From NCBI RefSeq assembly GCF_015350805.1, contig NZ_JADKSG010000001.1, positions 496,001 to 560,000 of the forward strand: a stretch of DNA of 64,000 nt. The letters are read 5' to 3'. The translations under genes were made by a program, and so were the position numbers. The stretch is from Herbiconiux sp. VKM Ac-1786 (GTDB taxonomy: Bacteria > Actinomycetota > Actinomycetes > Actinomycetales > Microbacteriaceae). The notes under the pieces were generated by a model that worked only from the letters and a program-made list of their open reading frames with translations, made no database searches and had not been told where the DNA came from. Shown here piece by piece: positions 45,913 to 53,984 of the stretch (position 1 is its first letter; each line of letters starts with the position of its first letter).

Positions 45913-46359
45913 CTACTGGGCGACCTGGTCGAGGATGAAGGGGGTCGGCTGCTGTGCCGCGTGGGGGTGCTCGGGGCCTGCGTAGACCTTGAGCTTGCGG
46001 AACTGGTCACGACCGAGGGAGGTCTTCGGCAGCATGCCGCGGATCGCCTTCTCGACGGCGCGCTCGGGGTTCTTCTCGAGCAGCTCGGCGTAGCCGACGG
46101 CGCGCAGGCCGCCCGGGTAGCCGGAGTGACGGTAGGCCTTCTTCTGGGCCAGCTTGGAACCGGTGAGCGCGACCTTGTCGGCGTTCACGATGATGACGAA
46201 GTCACCCATGTCCATGTGCGGGGTGAAGGTGGCCTTGTTCTTGCCACGGAGGATGGCGGCCGCGTGGGTGGCCAGTCGACCGAGGACCACGTCGGTGGCG
46301 TCGATGACGACCCAGCCGCGCTGGACCTCGCTTGCCTTGGGGGTGTAAGTGCGCGTCAC
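45913..46359 (-). CDS. rplM: Large ribosomal subunit protein uL13
   Basis: 148 residues, from GTG 46359 (VTRTYTPK). [25 protein letters not shown] and HPHAAQQP are diagnostic. Expressed from a strong-looking promoter 139 nt upstream, with an untranslated leader of about 130 nt. Confidence 0.96.
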   Translation of the reverse strand: MTRTYTPKASEVQRGWVVIDATDVVLGRLATHAAAILRGKNKATFTPHMDMGDFVIIVNADKVALTGSKLAQKKAYRHSGYPGGLRAVGYAELLEKNPERAVEKAIRGMLPKTSLGRDQFRKLKVYAGPEHPHAAQQPTPFILDQVAQ

Positions 46360-46490
46360 AGTAGTGCTGCTTTCTTGTTCGAGTGAGGAGTTCGTGAATC
46401 CCGCTCCGGTGGGTCTTGCGAACTGGATCAGACGCAAGGCAGCCGATGGAGGGCTCAACTTCGGGTGAACGGCACGAGGCGCAGACACCA
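46360..46490 (-). promoter_or_regulatory. Untranslated leader of rplM-rpsI
   Basis: About 131 nt between the predicted start site near 46491 and the rplM GTG. L13 and S9 operons are autoregulated through leaders in other bacteria; I did not establish a convincing fold here. Confidence 0.35.
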
Positions 46491-46497
46491 AAGATCA

Positions 46498-46526
46498 AGA
46501 ATAGGCGATACCACCCACCCGGTCAA
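46498..46526 (-). promoter_or_regulatory. rplM-rpsI promoter
   Basis: Minus strand TTGACC (46526-46521), 17-bp spacer, TATTCT (46503-46498). The best sigma-70-like promoter in the window; its -35 overlaps the truA stop codon. Confidence 0.75.
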
Positions 46527-47407
46527 ATGAGCTCGCGACGCGCCCTCGTCCGTTCGGCCCGGCCGGCCAGCTCGGCGGCCTCCGGATAGCCCACCTCGGT
46601 GAGCACGAGCCCCTTGGCCGGCATCACGAGGAAGGCGCCGGTGCGCATCCGCTCGTCGCGCAGCCGCACCAGTTCCTCGCCCGTCAGCGAGCCGTCGCCG
46701 ACCGACACCGTGCCGCCCACGAGCGAGCGCACCATGCTGTGGCAGAACGCGTCGGCCTGCAGCGACGCCACCAGCACCCCGTCGGGGTCGCGCCGCCAGC
46801 TGAACGACTGCAGCGTGCGGATCGTCGTCGAGCCCGCCCGCGGCTTGCAGAAGGTCGCGTAGTCGTGCAGCCCGAGCAGGGCCCGCGCGGCCGTGTCCAT
46901 GGCCTCGAGGTCGAGGGCGACCGGATGCCGCACCGTCGTCCTCCGCAGCAACGGGTCCCGGCGGCCGTCCACGTCGCTGACGCGGTACTCGTACCGTCGC
47001 CACACCGCGGAGAACCGCGCGTCGAACCCGGACGGGGCGACCGTCGACCCCAGCACCACCACGTCGCTGTCCGCGCCGAGGATGCCGTTCATCCGCTGTC
47101 CGAGGAGGGCGGCGAGGGTCGCGGGCTCCATGCTGCGGGCGTCGTCGCCGCGGCGGCGGAGGCTGCGGAGCTGGGCGTCGTTCAGGTCGAGATGCGCCAC
47201 CTGCCCACTGGCGTGCACCCCCGCATCCGTTCGCCCGGCGACCCAGAGGTGCGGCGCGGGCGGGTACCGGCGGAACAGCGTGGCGAGCACCTCCTCGAGC
47301 ACGCCCTGCACGGTGCGGAGCCCGGGCTGTCGCGCCCAGCCGGAGAAGTCGGTGCCGTCATAGGCGATGTCGAGGCGGAGCCGCCACTCCCCCGTCGTCG
47401 AATCCAC
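46523..47407 (-). CDS. truA: tRNA pseudouridine(38-40) synthase
   Basis: 294 residues. LRLDIAYDGTDFSGWARQPGLRTVQG, catalytic Asp61 in AGRTDAGVHASGQVAH, and the C-terminal FCHSMVRSLVGGTVSVGDG. GTG start with TAGACT 7 nt upstream and no Shine-Dalgarno; the rplQ terminator lies just beyond, so truA is a separate leaderless unit. Confidence 0.95.
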   Translation of the reverse strand: MDSTTGEWRLRLDIAYDGTDFSGWARQPGLRTVQGVLEEVLATLFRRYPPAPHLWVAGRTDAGVHASGQVAHLDLNDAQLRSLRRRGDDARSMEPATLAALLGQRMNGILGADSDVVVLGSTVAPSGFDARFSAVWRRYEYRVSDVDGRRDPLLRRTTVRHPVALDLEAMDTAARALLGLHDYATFCKPRAGSTTIRTLQSFSWRRDPDGVLVASLQADAFCHSMVRSLVGGTVSVGDGSLTGEELVRLRDERMRTGAFLVMPAKGLVLTEVGYPEAAELAGRAERTRARRELI

Positions 47408-47414
47408 GGCAGCC

Positions 47415-47420
47415 AGTCTA
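47415..47420 (-). promoter_or_regulatory. -10 box of leaderless promoter (TAGACT, 7 nt before GTG 47407)
   Basis: TAGACT-GGCTGCC-GTG on the minus strand. Confidence 0.5.
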
Positions 47421-47424
47421 CGAC

Positions 47425-47460
47425 GAAGGCCCCGCCACCCTTGCGGGGTGCGGGGCCTTC
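47425..47460 (-). terminator. Terminator of the rpsM-rpsK-rpoA-rplQ unit
   Basis: 11-bp stem GAAGGCCCCGC / GCGGGGCCTTC with inner CACCC/GGGGTG pairing, 16 nt after the rplQ stop. Confidence 0.75.
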
Positions 47461-47475
47461 GAGAGGGGTCGGAGC

Positions 47476-48036
47476 CTACTTGGCGTCCTTCTCCTCGGCA
47501 GCGGGCGCCTCGTCGGCAGCGGCCTCGGTCGACTCCTCGGCCGGAGCCTCGGTGGTCTCCTCGGCAGCGGCGTCGGTGGTGGTCTCCTCGGCGGGAGCCT
47601 CCTCGACGACCTCGGCCTCGGGCTCGGGCTCGGCCGGAGCAGCGGCGGCAGCCGACTTGTTCGAGCGCTTCGGGGTGACGGGCTCGAGCACGAGCTCGAT
47701 CTGCACCATCGAGGCGTTGTCGCCCTTGCGGAAGCCGAGCTTGGTGATGCGGGTGTAGCCGCCGTCGCGCTCGGCGACGAGCGGAGCGATCTCGGTGAAG
47801 AGCTCGTGCACGACCGACTTGTCGCCGATGACGCCGAGCACGCGACGACGGGCGTGGAGGTCTCCACGCTTCGCGAAGGTGATCAGGCGCTCAGCGACGG
47901 GGCGGAGGCGCTTGGCCTTCGTCTCGGTCGTCTTGATGCTCTTGTGCGTGAACAGGGCGGCAGCCAGGTTGGCGAGGAGCAGGCGCTCGTGCGCCGGTCC
48001 GCCACCGAGACGGGGTCCCTTGGTTGGCTTGGGCAT
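47476..48036 (-). CDS. rplQ: Large ribosomal subunit protein bL17 with acidic tail
   Basis: 186 residues. The core ([29 protein letters not shown]...[12 protein letters not shown]) ends near 120; the remaining 65 are Ala/Glu/Thr-rich and strongly acidic ([20 protein letters not shown]). The L17 fold needs only the first part; such tails occur in actinobacteria. Confidence 0.96.
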   Translation of the reverse strand: MPKPTKGPRLGGGPAHERLLLANLAAALFTHKSIKTTETKAKRLRPVAERLITFAKRGDLHARRRVLGVIGDKSVVHELFTEIAPLVAERDGGYTRITKLGFRKGDNASMVQIELVLEPVTPKRSNKSAAAAAPAEPEPEAEVVEEAPAEETTTDAAAEETTEAPAEESTEAAADEAPAAEEKDAK

Positions 48037-48095
48037 TTCTTATCTCCAGAGGTGAGTCAGGTGTTCAGGTGAGTCGGAGCGGGCGAACGAGCGTC

Positions 48096-49085
48096 TCAGA
48101 CGTTCTCGTCGTCGTAGCCGCCGTAGAAGTGGGCGCCGTCGAAACCGGGGACGGTGTCCTTCAGCGAGAGACCGAGCTCGACGAGCTTGTCCTTCACCTC
48201 ATCGACCGACTTCTGTCCGAAGTTGCGGATGTTCATCAGCTGCGTCTCGGAGAGGGCGACCAGCTCCGAGACGGTGTTGATGCCCTCGCGCTTGAGGCAG
48301 TTGTACGAGCGCACGGAGAGGTCGAGGTCCTCGATCGGAACCGACAGCTCCGAGGAGAGCACGGCGTCGACCGGCGCGGGGCCGATCTCGATGCCTTCGG
48401 CGGCGGTGTTCAGCTCGCGGGCGAGGCCGAACAGCTCGGTCAGCGTGCGGCCGGCCGAGGCGATGGCGTCGCGCGGGGTGATCGCCGGCTTGGTCTCGAC
48501 GTCGACCACGAGGCGGTCGAAGTCGGTGCGCTCACCGGCGCGGGTGGCCTCGACGCGGTAGGTGACCTTGAGCACGGGCGAGTAGATCGAGTCGATCGGG
48601 ATCTGACCGGCCTCGGAGAACTCGCTGCGGTTCTGGGTCGCCGAGACGTAGCCGCGGCCGCGCTCGATGATGAGCTCGAGCTCGAACTTCGCCTTGTCGT
48701 TCAGGGTGGCGATGACCAGCTCGGGGTTGTGGATCTCGACACCGGCCGGAGCCTGGATGTCGGCCGCGGTGACCTCGCCCGACGCGTGCTTGCGCAGGTA
48801 GGCGGTGATCGGCTCGTCGTGCTCGCTCGAGACGACGAGGCCCTTCACGTTCAGGATGATCTCGGTGACGTCTTCCTTCACACCGGGGATCGTGCTGAAC
48901 TCGTGCAGCACGCCGTCGAGGCGGATGCTCGTGACGGCAGCGCCGGGGATCGAGGAGAGAAGCGTGCGGCGGAGCGAGTTGCCGAGGGTGTAGCCGAAGC
49001 CGGGCTCGAGCGGCTCGATGATGAACCGCGAACGGAACTCCGAGATGTTCTCTTCGGTGAGAGTGGGGCGCTGTGCAATGAGCAC
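48096..49085 (-). CDS. rpoA: DNA-directed RNA polymerase subunit alpha
   Basis: 329 residues. The N-terminal assembly domain shows [34 protein letters not shown], followed by a linker near 230-245 and the C-terminal DNA/activator-binding domain ([26 protein letters not shown]...VDEVKDKL). Encoded between rpsK and rplQ with a 124-nt leader holding two hairpins. Confidence 0.98.
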   Translation of the reverse strand: MLIAQRPTLTEENISEFRSRFIIEPLEPGFGYTLGNSLRRTLLSSIPGAAVTSIRLDGVLHEFSTIPGVKEDVTEIILNVKGLVVSSEHDEPITAYLRKHASGEVTAADIQAPAGVEIHNPELVIATLNDKAKFELELIIERGRGYVSATQNRSEFSEAGQIPIDSIYSPVLKVTYRVEATRAGERTDFDRLVVDVETKPAITPRDAIASAGRTLTELFGLARELNTAAEGIEIGPAPVDAVLSSELSVPIEDLDLSVRSYNCLKREGINTVSELVALSETQLMNIRNFGQKSVDEVKDKLVELGLSLKDTVPGFDGAHFYGGYDDENV

Positions 49086-49101
49086 TGTTATTCCTTTCGG
49101 C

Positions 49102-49125
49102 TGAGCGTCCGCTATATGACGCTCA
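49102..49125. promoter_or_regulatory. 8-bp inverted repeat in the rpoA leader
   Basis: TGAGCGTC-N8-GACGCTCA, 17 nt before the rpoA start, close to the ribosome binding site. Confidence 0.4.
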
Positions 49126-49160
49126 TGTGCAGAGGTATTGAGTTGTGAAGAACCACCTCA

Positions 49161-49191
49161 CCGACGGGGCGCCCAGGAGGCGCCCCGTCGG
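49161..49191 (-). terminator. Strong hairpin between rpsK and rpoA
   Basis: Perfect 13-bp stem CCGACGGGGCGCC / GGCGCCCCGTCGG with a 5-nt loop, 19 nt after rpsK. Terminator or attenuator inside the alpha operon. Confidence 0.65.
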
Positions 49192-49209
49192 CGATTCAGT
49201 GCGAAAGGG

Positions 49210-49608
49210 CTACACGCGGCGGCGCTTGGGCGGCCGGCAGCCGTTGTGCGCCTGGGGGGTCACGTCGTTGATCGAGCCCACCTCGAGGCCGGCGGCCTGG
49301 AGCGAGCGGATCGCGGTCTCGCGGCCGGAGCCGGGGCCCTTGACGAAGACGTCGACCTTCTTCATGCCGTGCTCCTGCGCCTGACGGGCGGCCGACTCGG
49401 CGGCGAGCTGTGCGGCGAACGGGGTCGACTTGCGCGAGCCCTTGAAGCCGACGCCACCCGAGGAGGCCCAGCTGATGACGGCACCGGTCGTGTCGGTGAT
49501 CGACACGATGGTGTTGTTGAAGGTCGACTTGATGTGGGCCTGGCCCACGGCGACGTTCTTCTTCTCTTTCTTGCGCGGCTTGCGAGCAGCCGACTTGGGG
49601 GTTGCCAT
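49210..49608 (-). CDS. rpsK: Small ribosomal subunit protein uS11
   Basis: 132 residues; basic N-terminus ([20 protein letters not shown]), then [40 protein letters not shown] and the C-terminal [18 protein letters not shown]. Confidence 0.98.
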   Translation of the reverse strand: MATPKSAARKPRKKEKKNVAVGQAHIKSTFNNTIVSITDTTGAVISWASSGGVGFKGSRKSTPFAAQLAAESAARQAQEHGMKKVDVFVKGPGSGRETAIRSLQAAGLEVGSINDVTPQAHNGCRPPKRRRV

Positions 49609-49639
49609 AATTCTCTCCTGGTCCTGTCAGTCGGCGCGC

Positions 49640-50017
49640 TTAGCGGCCGGCCTTCTTCTTGCCGGCGACGGTGCGCTTCGGGCCCTTGCGGGTACGAGCG
49701 TTGGTCTTGGTGCGCTGACCGCGGACGGGCAGACCCTTGCGGTGACGGACACCCTCGTAGGAGCCGATCTCGACCTTGCGGCGGATGTCGGCGGCGACCT
49801 CGCGGCGGAGGTCACCCTCTACCTTGTAGTTGCCCTCGATGTAGTCGCGGAGAGCGACGAGCTGGTCGTCGGTGAGGTCTTTGACGCGGATGTCGCCCGA
49901 GATCTCGGTGTCGGCGAGGGTCTTCAGCGCGCGCGTGCGGCCGACCCCGTAGATGTACGTGAGGGCAACTTCCACGCGCTTGTCGCGGGGGATGTCAACT
50001 CCTGCTAGACGTGCCAT
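49640..50017 (-). CDS. rpsM: Small ribosomal subunit protein uS13
   Basis: 125 residues. [26 protein letters not shown] start, the [29 protein letters not shown] block, and a Lys/Arg tail that reaches the tRNAs. 31 nt before rpsK. Confidence 0.98.
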   Translation of the reverse strand: MARLAGVDIPRDKRVEVALTYIYGVGRTRALKTLADTEISGDIRVKDLTDDQLVALRDYIEGNYKVEGDLRREVAADIRRKVEIGSYEGVRHRKGLPVRGQRTKTNARTRKGPKRTVAGKKKAGR

Positions 50018-50089
50018 TGTGGCTATCTCCTGGTGATGTGTGGAGGTCTGTGACAGTGAATGTGCTTCGGCCTCCGACCGAAGGTGTCC

Positions 50090-50170
50090 GCCGCCCGGTT
50101 CTCACCGGGCGGCTTCTGACACTGCCATTTGATAATCGGGCCTGGGCCCGGCCGGGGGTGTGACCCCCCG
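50090..50170 (-). promoter_or_regulatory. Three consecutive hairpins between rpmJ and rpsM
   Basis: CGGGGG-type stem (50153-50170) right after rpmJ, CGGGCC/GGCCCG (50137-50150), and a 9-bp GCCGCCCGG/CCGGGCGGC stem (50090-50113). The first looks like a terminator for infA-rpmJ; the others may belong to an rpsM leader. The gap is 162 nt. Confidence 0.5.
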
Positions 50171-50179
50171 AGGTTCTTG

Positions 50180-50296
50180 CTAGCCCTGGCGCTGCTTGTG
50201 GCGCGGGTTGCTCTTGCAGATGTTCATCACTCGGCCGTTGCGGCGGATGATGCGGCAGTGCTCGCAGATGGGCTTGACGCTGGGGTTGACCTTCAT
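50180..50296 (-). CDS. rpmJ: Large ribosomal subunit protein bL36
   Basis: 38 residues: [19 protein letters not shown], then [19 protein letters not shown]. The zinc-binding ligands Cys11, Cys14, Cys27 and His32 are all present, so this is the C+ (zinc ribbon) form. Between infA and rpsM as in most actinobacteria. Confidence 0.97.
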   Translation of the reverse strand: MKVNPSVKPICEHCRIIRRNGRVMNICKSNPRHKQRQG

Positions 50297-50379
50297 CGTT
50301 ATTTTCTCTCTTCGCTGTCCTCGTACCCGTCGGAATGCCGTCGGGCCGTTACTTTCCAGCGCTCCTCACGAGGAGGGGC

Positions 50380-50601
50380 CTACTTGTAGCGGTAGACGAT
50401 CCGGCCACGGGTGAGGTCGTAGGGGCTCAGCTCCACGATCACGCGGTCCTCGGGGAGGATGCGGATGTAGTGCTGGCGCATCTTGCCCGAGATGTGGGCG
50501 AGAACCTTGTGGCCGTTCGTCAATTCCACCCGGAACATCGCGTTCGGGAGGGCTTCGACGACTGCGCCCTCGATCTCTATAACACCGTCTTTTTTGGCCA
50601 T
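50380..50601 (-). CDS. infA: Translation initiation factor IF-1
   Basis: 73-residue OB-fold protein: [42 protein letters not shown] and ending [12 protein letters not shown]. It heads the infA-rpmJ unit, with a possible minus-strand TATTTT -10 just upstream of the ribosome binding site. Confidence 0.98.
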   Translation of the reverse strand: MAKKDGVIEIEGAVVEALPNAMFRVELTNGHKVLAHISGKMRQHYIRILPEDRVIVELSPYDLTRGRIVYRYK

Positions 50602-50644
50602 AGCCTCACTGTCGCTAAAAATAGATTCTGCTGGTCGTGCGAAA

Positions 50645-50666
50645 TCGGCCCACGAAAACGGGCCGA
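50645..50666 (-). terminator. Terminator after mtlD
   Basis: 7-bp stem TCGGCCC / GGGCCGA with an 8-nt A/T-rich loop in the mtlD-infA gap, followed by TTTCG on the minus strand. Confidence 0.55.
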
Positions 50667-50718
50667 AAACACCAAGGATCGAGCTTACGCTACAAGGGCC
50701 CTTTCTGCAAGGAGCCCA

Positions 50719-51879
50719 TTACTCCTCGGGCGAGCGAAATGCAACCGCGGCGCGCACGGTCGCCAGGAGTCGCTCGTGCAGCGGATGACCGGGCTCGATG
50801 CCCGTCACCTGCGCGGTGAACTCCTCGGGGGTGAGGGTGTCGAGCAGCTCGGCGAGCTCGGCCGACTGGGGATCGGCGGGGGCGTCGAACCGGAGGGCCG
50901 CCGCCACGGCGCGCAGCAGCGCATCCGTCGGCAGGCCCCGCTCGGCGAGCTCGGCGGCCGGCCCGATGAAGCGCTCGTGCCGAGAGATCTTGCGCAGCGG
51001 CTGGCGCCCGACGCGCTCGGGGGTGTCGGTGAGGTACGGGTTGGCGAAGCGCACCAGGTTCTTCTCGAGGTACGCCTCCTGCGTCGCCGGGTCGAACTCG
51101 TGCTTCGCGACGAGGAGCGCCTTGGTCTCCTCGAGCACGGCCTTCACCTCGGTGAACACGCTCGGCACGGCGAGCGCGTCGGCGAGCGTCGTGGCCCCCT
51201 CGATCCAGCCGTGGTAGGCGACCGTGGCGTGCCCGGTGTTGACCGTGAAGAGCTTGCGCTCGATGTAGGGCGCGAGATCGGGCACGAAGTGGGCGGCCGG
51301 GATGACCGGCGGCGCACCCTCGAACGGGGTCTCCTCGATCGCCCACTCGAAGAAGTCCTCGACCGTGACGTCGAGCCCGCCGCCCGGCTCCTGGTTCGGC
51401 ACGATGCGGTCGACGGCCGTGTTGGCGAAGACGGCCCGGCCCAGCACGTCGGCGGAGGCATCGCCGAGGCGACCCTCGATCTCGCCCTTCAGCACGTCGG
51501 TGGCGTTGATCGCGTTCTCGCAGGCCATCACGGTGAGCGGGGGCAGCGCGGCGTCGCGCGCGTCCAGCGCCCGGGCGATCACGGGGGCCACGAACTTCAG
51601 GATGTTCGGGCCCACCGCGGTCGTCACGATCTCGGCGGTCGCGATCTCGGCGACCACCGCATCCTCGTCGGACCCGCTGTTCAGCGCGCGGTAGCCCGTG
51701 ACCGTGCGGGTGGAGGAGTTCTCCCCCACCGCGTGCACGTCGTAGCTCGTCGAGGCGGCGAGCGCGTCGATCAGCTCGGCGTTCACGTCGGCGAAGACGA
51801 GCTCGTAGCCCGCGTCGTGGAGGATCAGCCCCACGAATCCGCGGCCGATATTGCCTGCGCCGAAGTGGACGGCCTTCAT
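50719..51879 (-). CDS. mtlD: Mannitol-1-phosphate 5-dehydrogenase
   Basis: NAD-dependent oxidation of mannitol-1-phosphate to fructose-6-phosphate. 386 residues. [17 protein letters not shown] is the NAD-binding start, [20 protein letters not shown] and [17 protein letters not shown] carry the conserved polyol-dehydrogenase residues. Last gene of the mtl-PTS operon, 18 nt after mtlF. Confidence 0.96.
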   Translation of the reverse strand: MKAVHFGAGNIGRGFVGLILHDAGYELVFADVNAELIDALAASTSYDVHAVGENSSTRTVTGYRALNSGSDEDAVVAEIATAEIVTTAVGPNILKFVAPVIARALDARDAALPPLTVMACENAINATDVLKGEIEGRLGDASADVLGRAVFANTAVDRIVPNQEPGGGLDVTVEDFFEWAIEETPFEGAPPVIPAAHFVPDLAPYIERKLFTVNTGHATVAYHGWIEGATTLADALAVPSVFTEVKAVLEETKALLVAKHEFDPATQEAYLEKNLVRFANPYLTDTPERVGRQPLRKISRHERFIGPAAELAERGLPTDALLRAVAAALRFDAPADPQSAELAELLDTLTPEEFTAQVTGIEPGHPLHERLLATVRAAVAFRSPEE

Positions 51880-51897
51880 CTGGTGCTCCTTGGGTGG

Positions 51898-52329
51898 TTA
51901 GTCGTTGACGTCGCCGAGGATCTGCAGGATCTCCTCGGCGCTCTCGGCCGCGAGCAGCTTCGCGACCTCGTCCTCGTCGCTGAACACGATGGCGATCTTG
52001 GTGAGGATGTCCATGTGCCCGCCGTCCTTGCCGGCGATGCCGACGACGAAGCGCACCTGTTCGCCGCCCCAGTCCAGCGCCTCGTCGTACCGCACGAACG
52101 AGAGCGCGGAGTCGAGGATCGTGTCCTTGCCCTCGTTCGTGCCGTGCGGGATGGCGAGGAGATTGCCCATGTACGTCGAGACCGTCGCCTCGCGCTGGAG
52201 CATGTAGTCCAGGTACCCGGTCTCGACGGCTCCGGCGGCCACCAGGATGTCGGCGGCCTCTCGGATCGCCTCCTCCTTGGTGCGCGCGGTACCGCTCAGC
52301 CGGATCTGCGAGGCTTCGATGACGGACAT
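51898..52329 (-). CDS. mtlF: PTS mannitol transporter subunit IIA
   Basis: 143-residue EIIA of the fructose/mannitol family. The phosphorylated His62 lies in LAIPHGTNEGKD. It receives phosphate from HPr and passes it to the IIB domain of MtlA. 28 nt after mtlA. Confidence 0.93.
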   Translation of the reverse strand: MSVIEASQIRLSGTARTKEEAIREAADILVAAGAVETGYLDYMLQREATVSTYMGNLLAIPHGTNEGKDTILDSALSFVRYDEALDWGGEQVRFVVGIAGKDGGHMDILTKIAIVFSDEDEVAKLLAAESAEEILQILGDVND

Positions 52330-52357
52330 GGGCTCCTCCTTCGTCTGTGCGCGTCGC

Positions 52358-53950
52358 CTAGCTGGCGGCGTGCTGGTTCTTCAGCTTCTCGACGACCTCG
52401 TCGTAACGGGGGCTGTTCATGAAGTTGTCGACCGACACGTGCTCGGCGCTCGGGGTGCGCTCCTGGGCACGCGGCGTGAGCTCGCGCTGCGTGATCACGA
52501 GGTCCACGTCGTCGTCGAGGTTCGCGATCGCCTTGTTGACGACGGTCACACCCTCGATGCCGGCCTTCTTGATCTTATTGCGGAGCACCGACGCGCCCAT
52601 GGCGCTAGAGCCCATTCCGGCGTCGCAGGCGAACACGATGTTGGCGATCGGGCGCTCGTCGGTCAGCAGGGAGGTCTGCTCGGCGACCGTCTCGGCGTCG
52701 CGGGCGGGCACGCCCTCGGCGCTCAGGGTGCCGAGCACGCTGGACTCCTTGCCCTTGTTGGCCTGCGTCTTCGCGATGGCGGCCGAGAGGTCGCCCGCGT
52801 CCTCGTTCTCGAGGTCGCGCTTGCGGCTCGCCCGGAGGATGACGGCGGTGACGAGGAATGACACGGCGGCGGCGGCGATCACCGAGAGGATGACGCCGAT
52901 GTAGCTGTCGGGTGCGGTCTGCAGGAGCACCGCGATGATGCTGCCGGGCGAGGCCGGAGCACGCAGGCCCGAGTTGAACAGCACGTTGACGGCGACACCG
53001 GTCGCGCCACCGGCGATGGCGGCGAGGATGGTCATCGGCTTCGACAGCACGTACGGGAAGTAGATCTCGTGGATGCCGCCGAAGAACTGGATGATGACGG
53101 CGCCGGGGGCGCTCGCCTTGGCCAGGCCGACACCGAAGATCGCGAAGGCGAGCAGGATGCCGAGGCCGGGGCCGGGGTTCGCCTCGATCAGGAACAGGAT
53201 CGACTTGCCCTGGTCGGCGACCTGCTGCACGCCCAGCGGGGTGAAGACGCCGTGGTTGATGGCGTTGTTCAGGAACAGCACCTTGCCGGGCTCGACGAGG
53301 ATCGACGCGAGCGGCAGCAGGCCGACCGAGATCAGCCAGTCCACACCGGTCTCCAGCGCCTTCGACAGGCCCTGGATCACCGGGGCGATGCCGAAGAAGC
53401 CGGCGATGGCGAGCAGGGCGCCCAGGATGCCCGACGAGAAGTTGTCGATCAGCATCTCGAAGCCGGGCTTCACCTTGCCGGCCCAGAGCTTGTCGAGCTG
53501 CTTCAGCAGGTACGCCGCGAGCGGGCCCATGATCATGGCACCGATGAACATCGGGATGTTCGCCCCGACGATCACGCCCATCGTGGCGATGGTGCCGATC
53601 ACGCCGCCGCGGGCGCCGTAGACCATGCGGCCACCGGTGTTCGCGATCAGGAGCGGCAGCAGGTAGGTGATCATCGGGCCGACGAGACCCAGGTACTGCG
53701 GGAAGGTGGTGCCGTCGTCGGCCTGAGCCAGAGCGGTCGCCGCCCCCGACCAGCCGATGACGTCGGCGTTGCCGAAGCCGCCGAGGATGCCGTTCGGCAG
53801 CCAGCCGGTCGCGATGAACAGCGAGGTGATCAGGCCCCAGGCGATGAACGCCGGGATGTTGGGCATGACCATGCCCGAGAGGAAGGTGCCGAAGCGCTGG
53901 ACGCGCACGCGCGCCCCGCCTCCGGTCTTGGCTTCTGACGTCGTTGTCAT
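52358..53950 (-). CDS. mtlA: PTS mannitol transporter subunit IICB
   Basis: 530 residues. IIC membrane domain at about 1-350 (FLSGMVMPNIPAFIAWGLITSLFI, GGIHEIYFPYVLSKP), a linker of about 80, then IIB with phospho-Cys442 in FACDAGMGSSAMGASVLR. The IIA domain fused in E. coli MtlA is separate here (mtlF). ATG 53950 chosen over an upstream frame extension. Confidence 0.95.
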   Translation of the reverse strand: MTTTSEAKTGGGARVRVQRFGTFLSGMVMPNIPAFIAWGLITSLFIATGWLPNGILGGFGNADVIGWSGAATALAQADDGTTFPQYLGLVGPMITYLLPLLIANTGGRMVYGARGGVIGTIATMGVIVGANIPMFIGAMIMGPLAAYLLKQLDKLWAGKVKPGFEMLIDNFSSGILGALLAIAGFFGIAPVIQGLSKALETGVDWLISVGLLPLASILVEPGKVLFLNNAINHGVFTPLGVQQVADQGKSILFLIEANPGPGLGILLAFAIFGVGLAKASAPGAVIIQFFGGIHEIYFPYVLSKPMTILAAIAGGATGVAVNVLFNSGLRAPASPGSIIAVLLQTAPDSYIGVILSVIAAAAVSFLVTAVILRASRKRDLENEDAGDLSAAIAKTQANKGKESSVLGTLSAEGVPARDAETVAEQTSLLTDERPIANIVFACDAGMGSSAMGASVLRNKIKKAGIEGVTVVNKAIANLDDDVDLVITQRELTPRAQERTPSAEHVSVDNFMNSPRYDEVVEKLKNQHAAS

Positions 53951-53984
53951 GACGACTGCTCCAATTCGTGTGGTTGTAGGGGTG

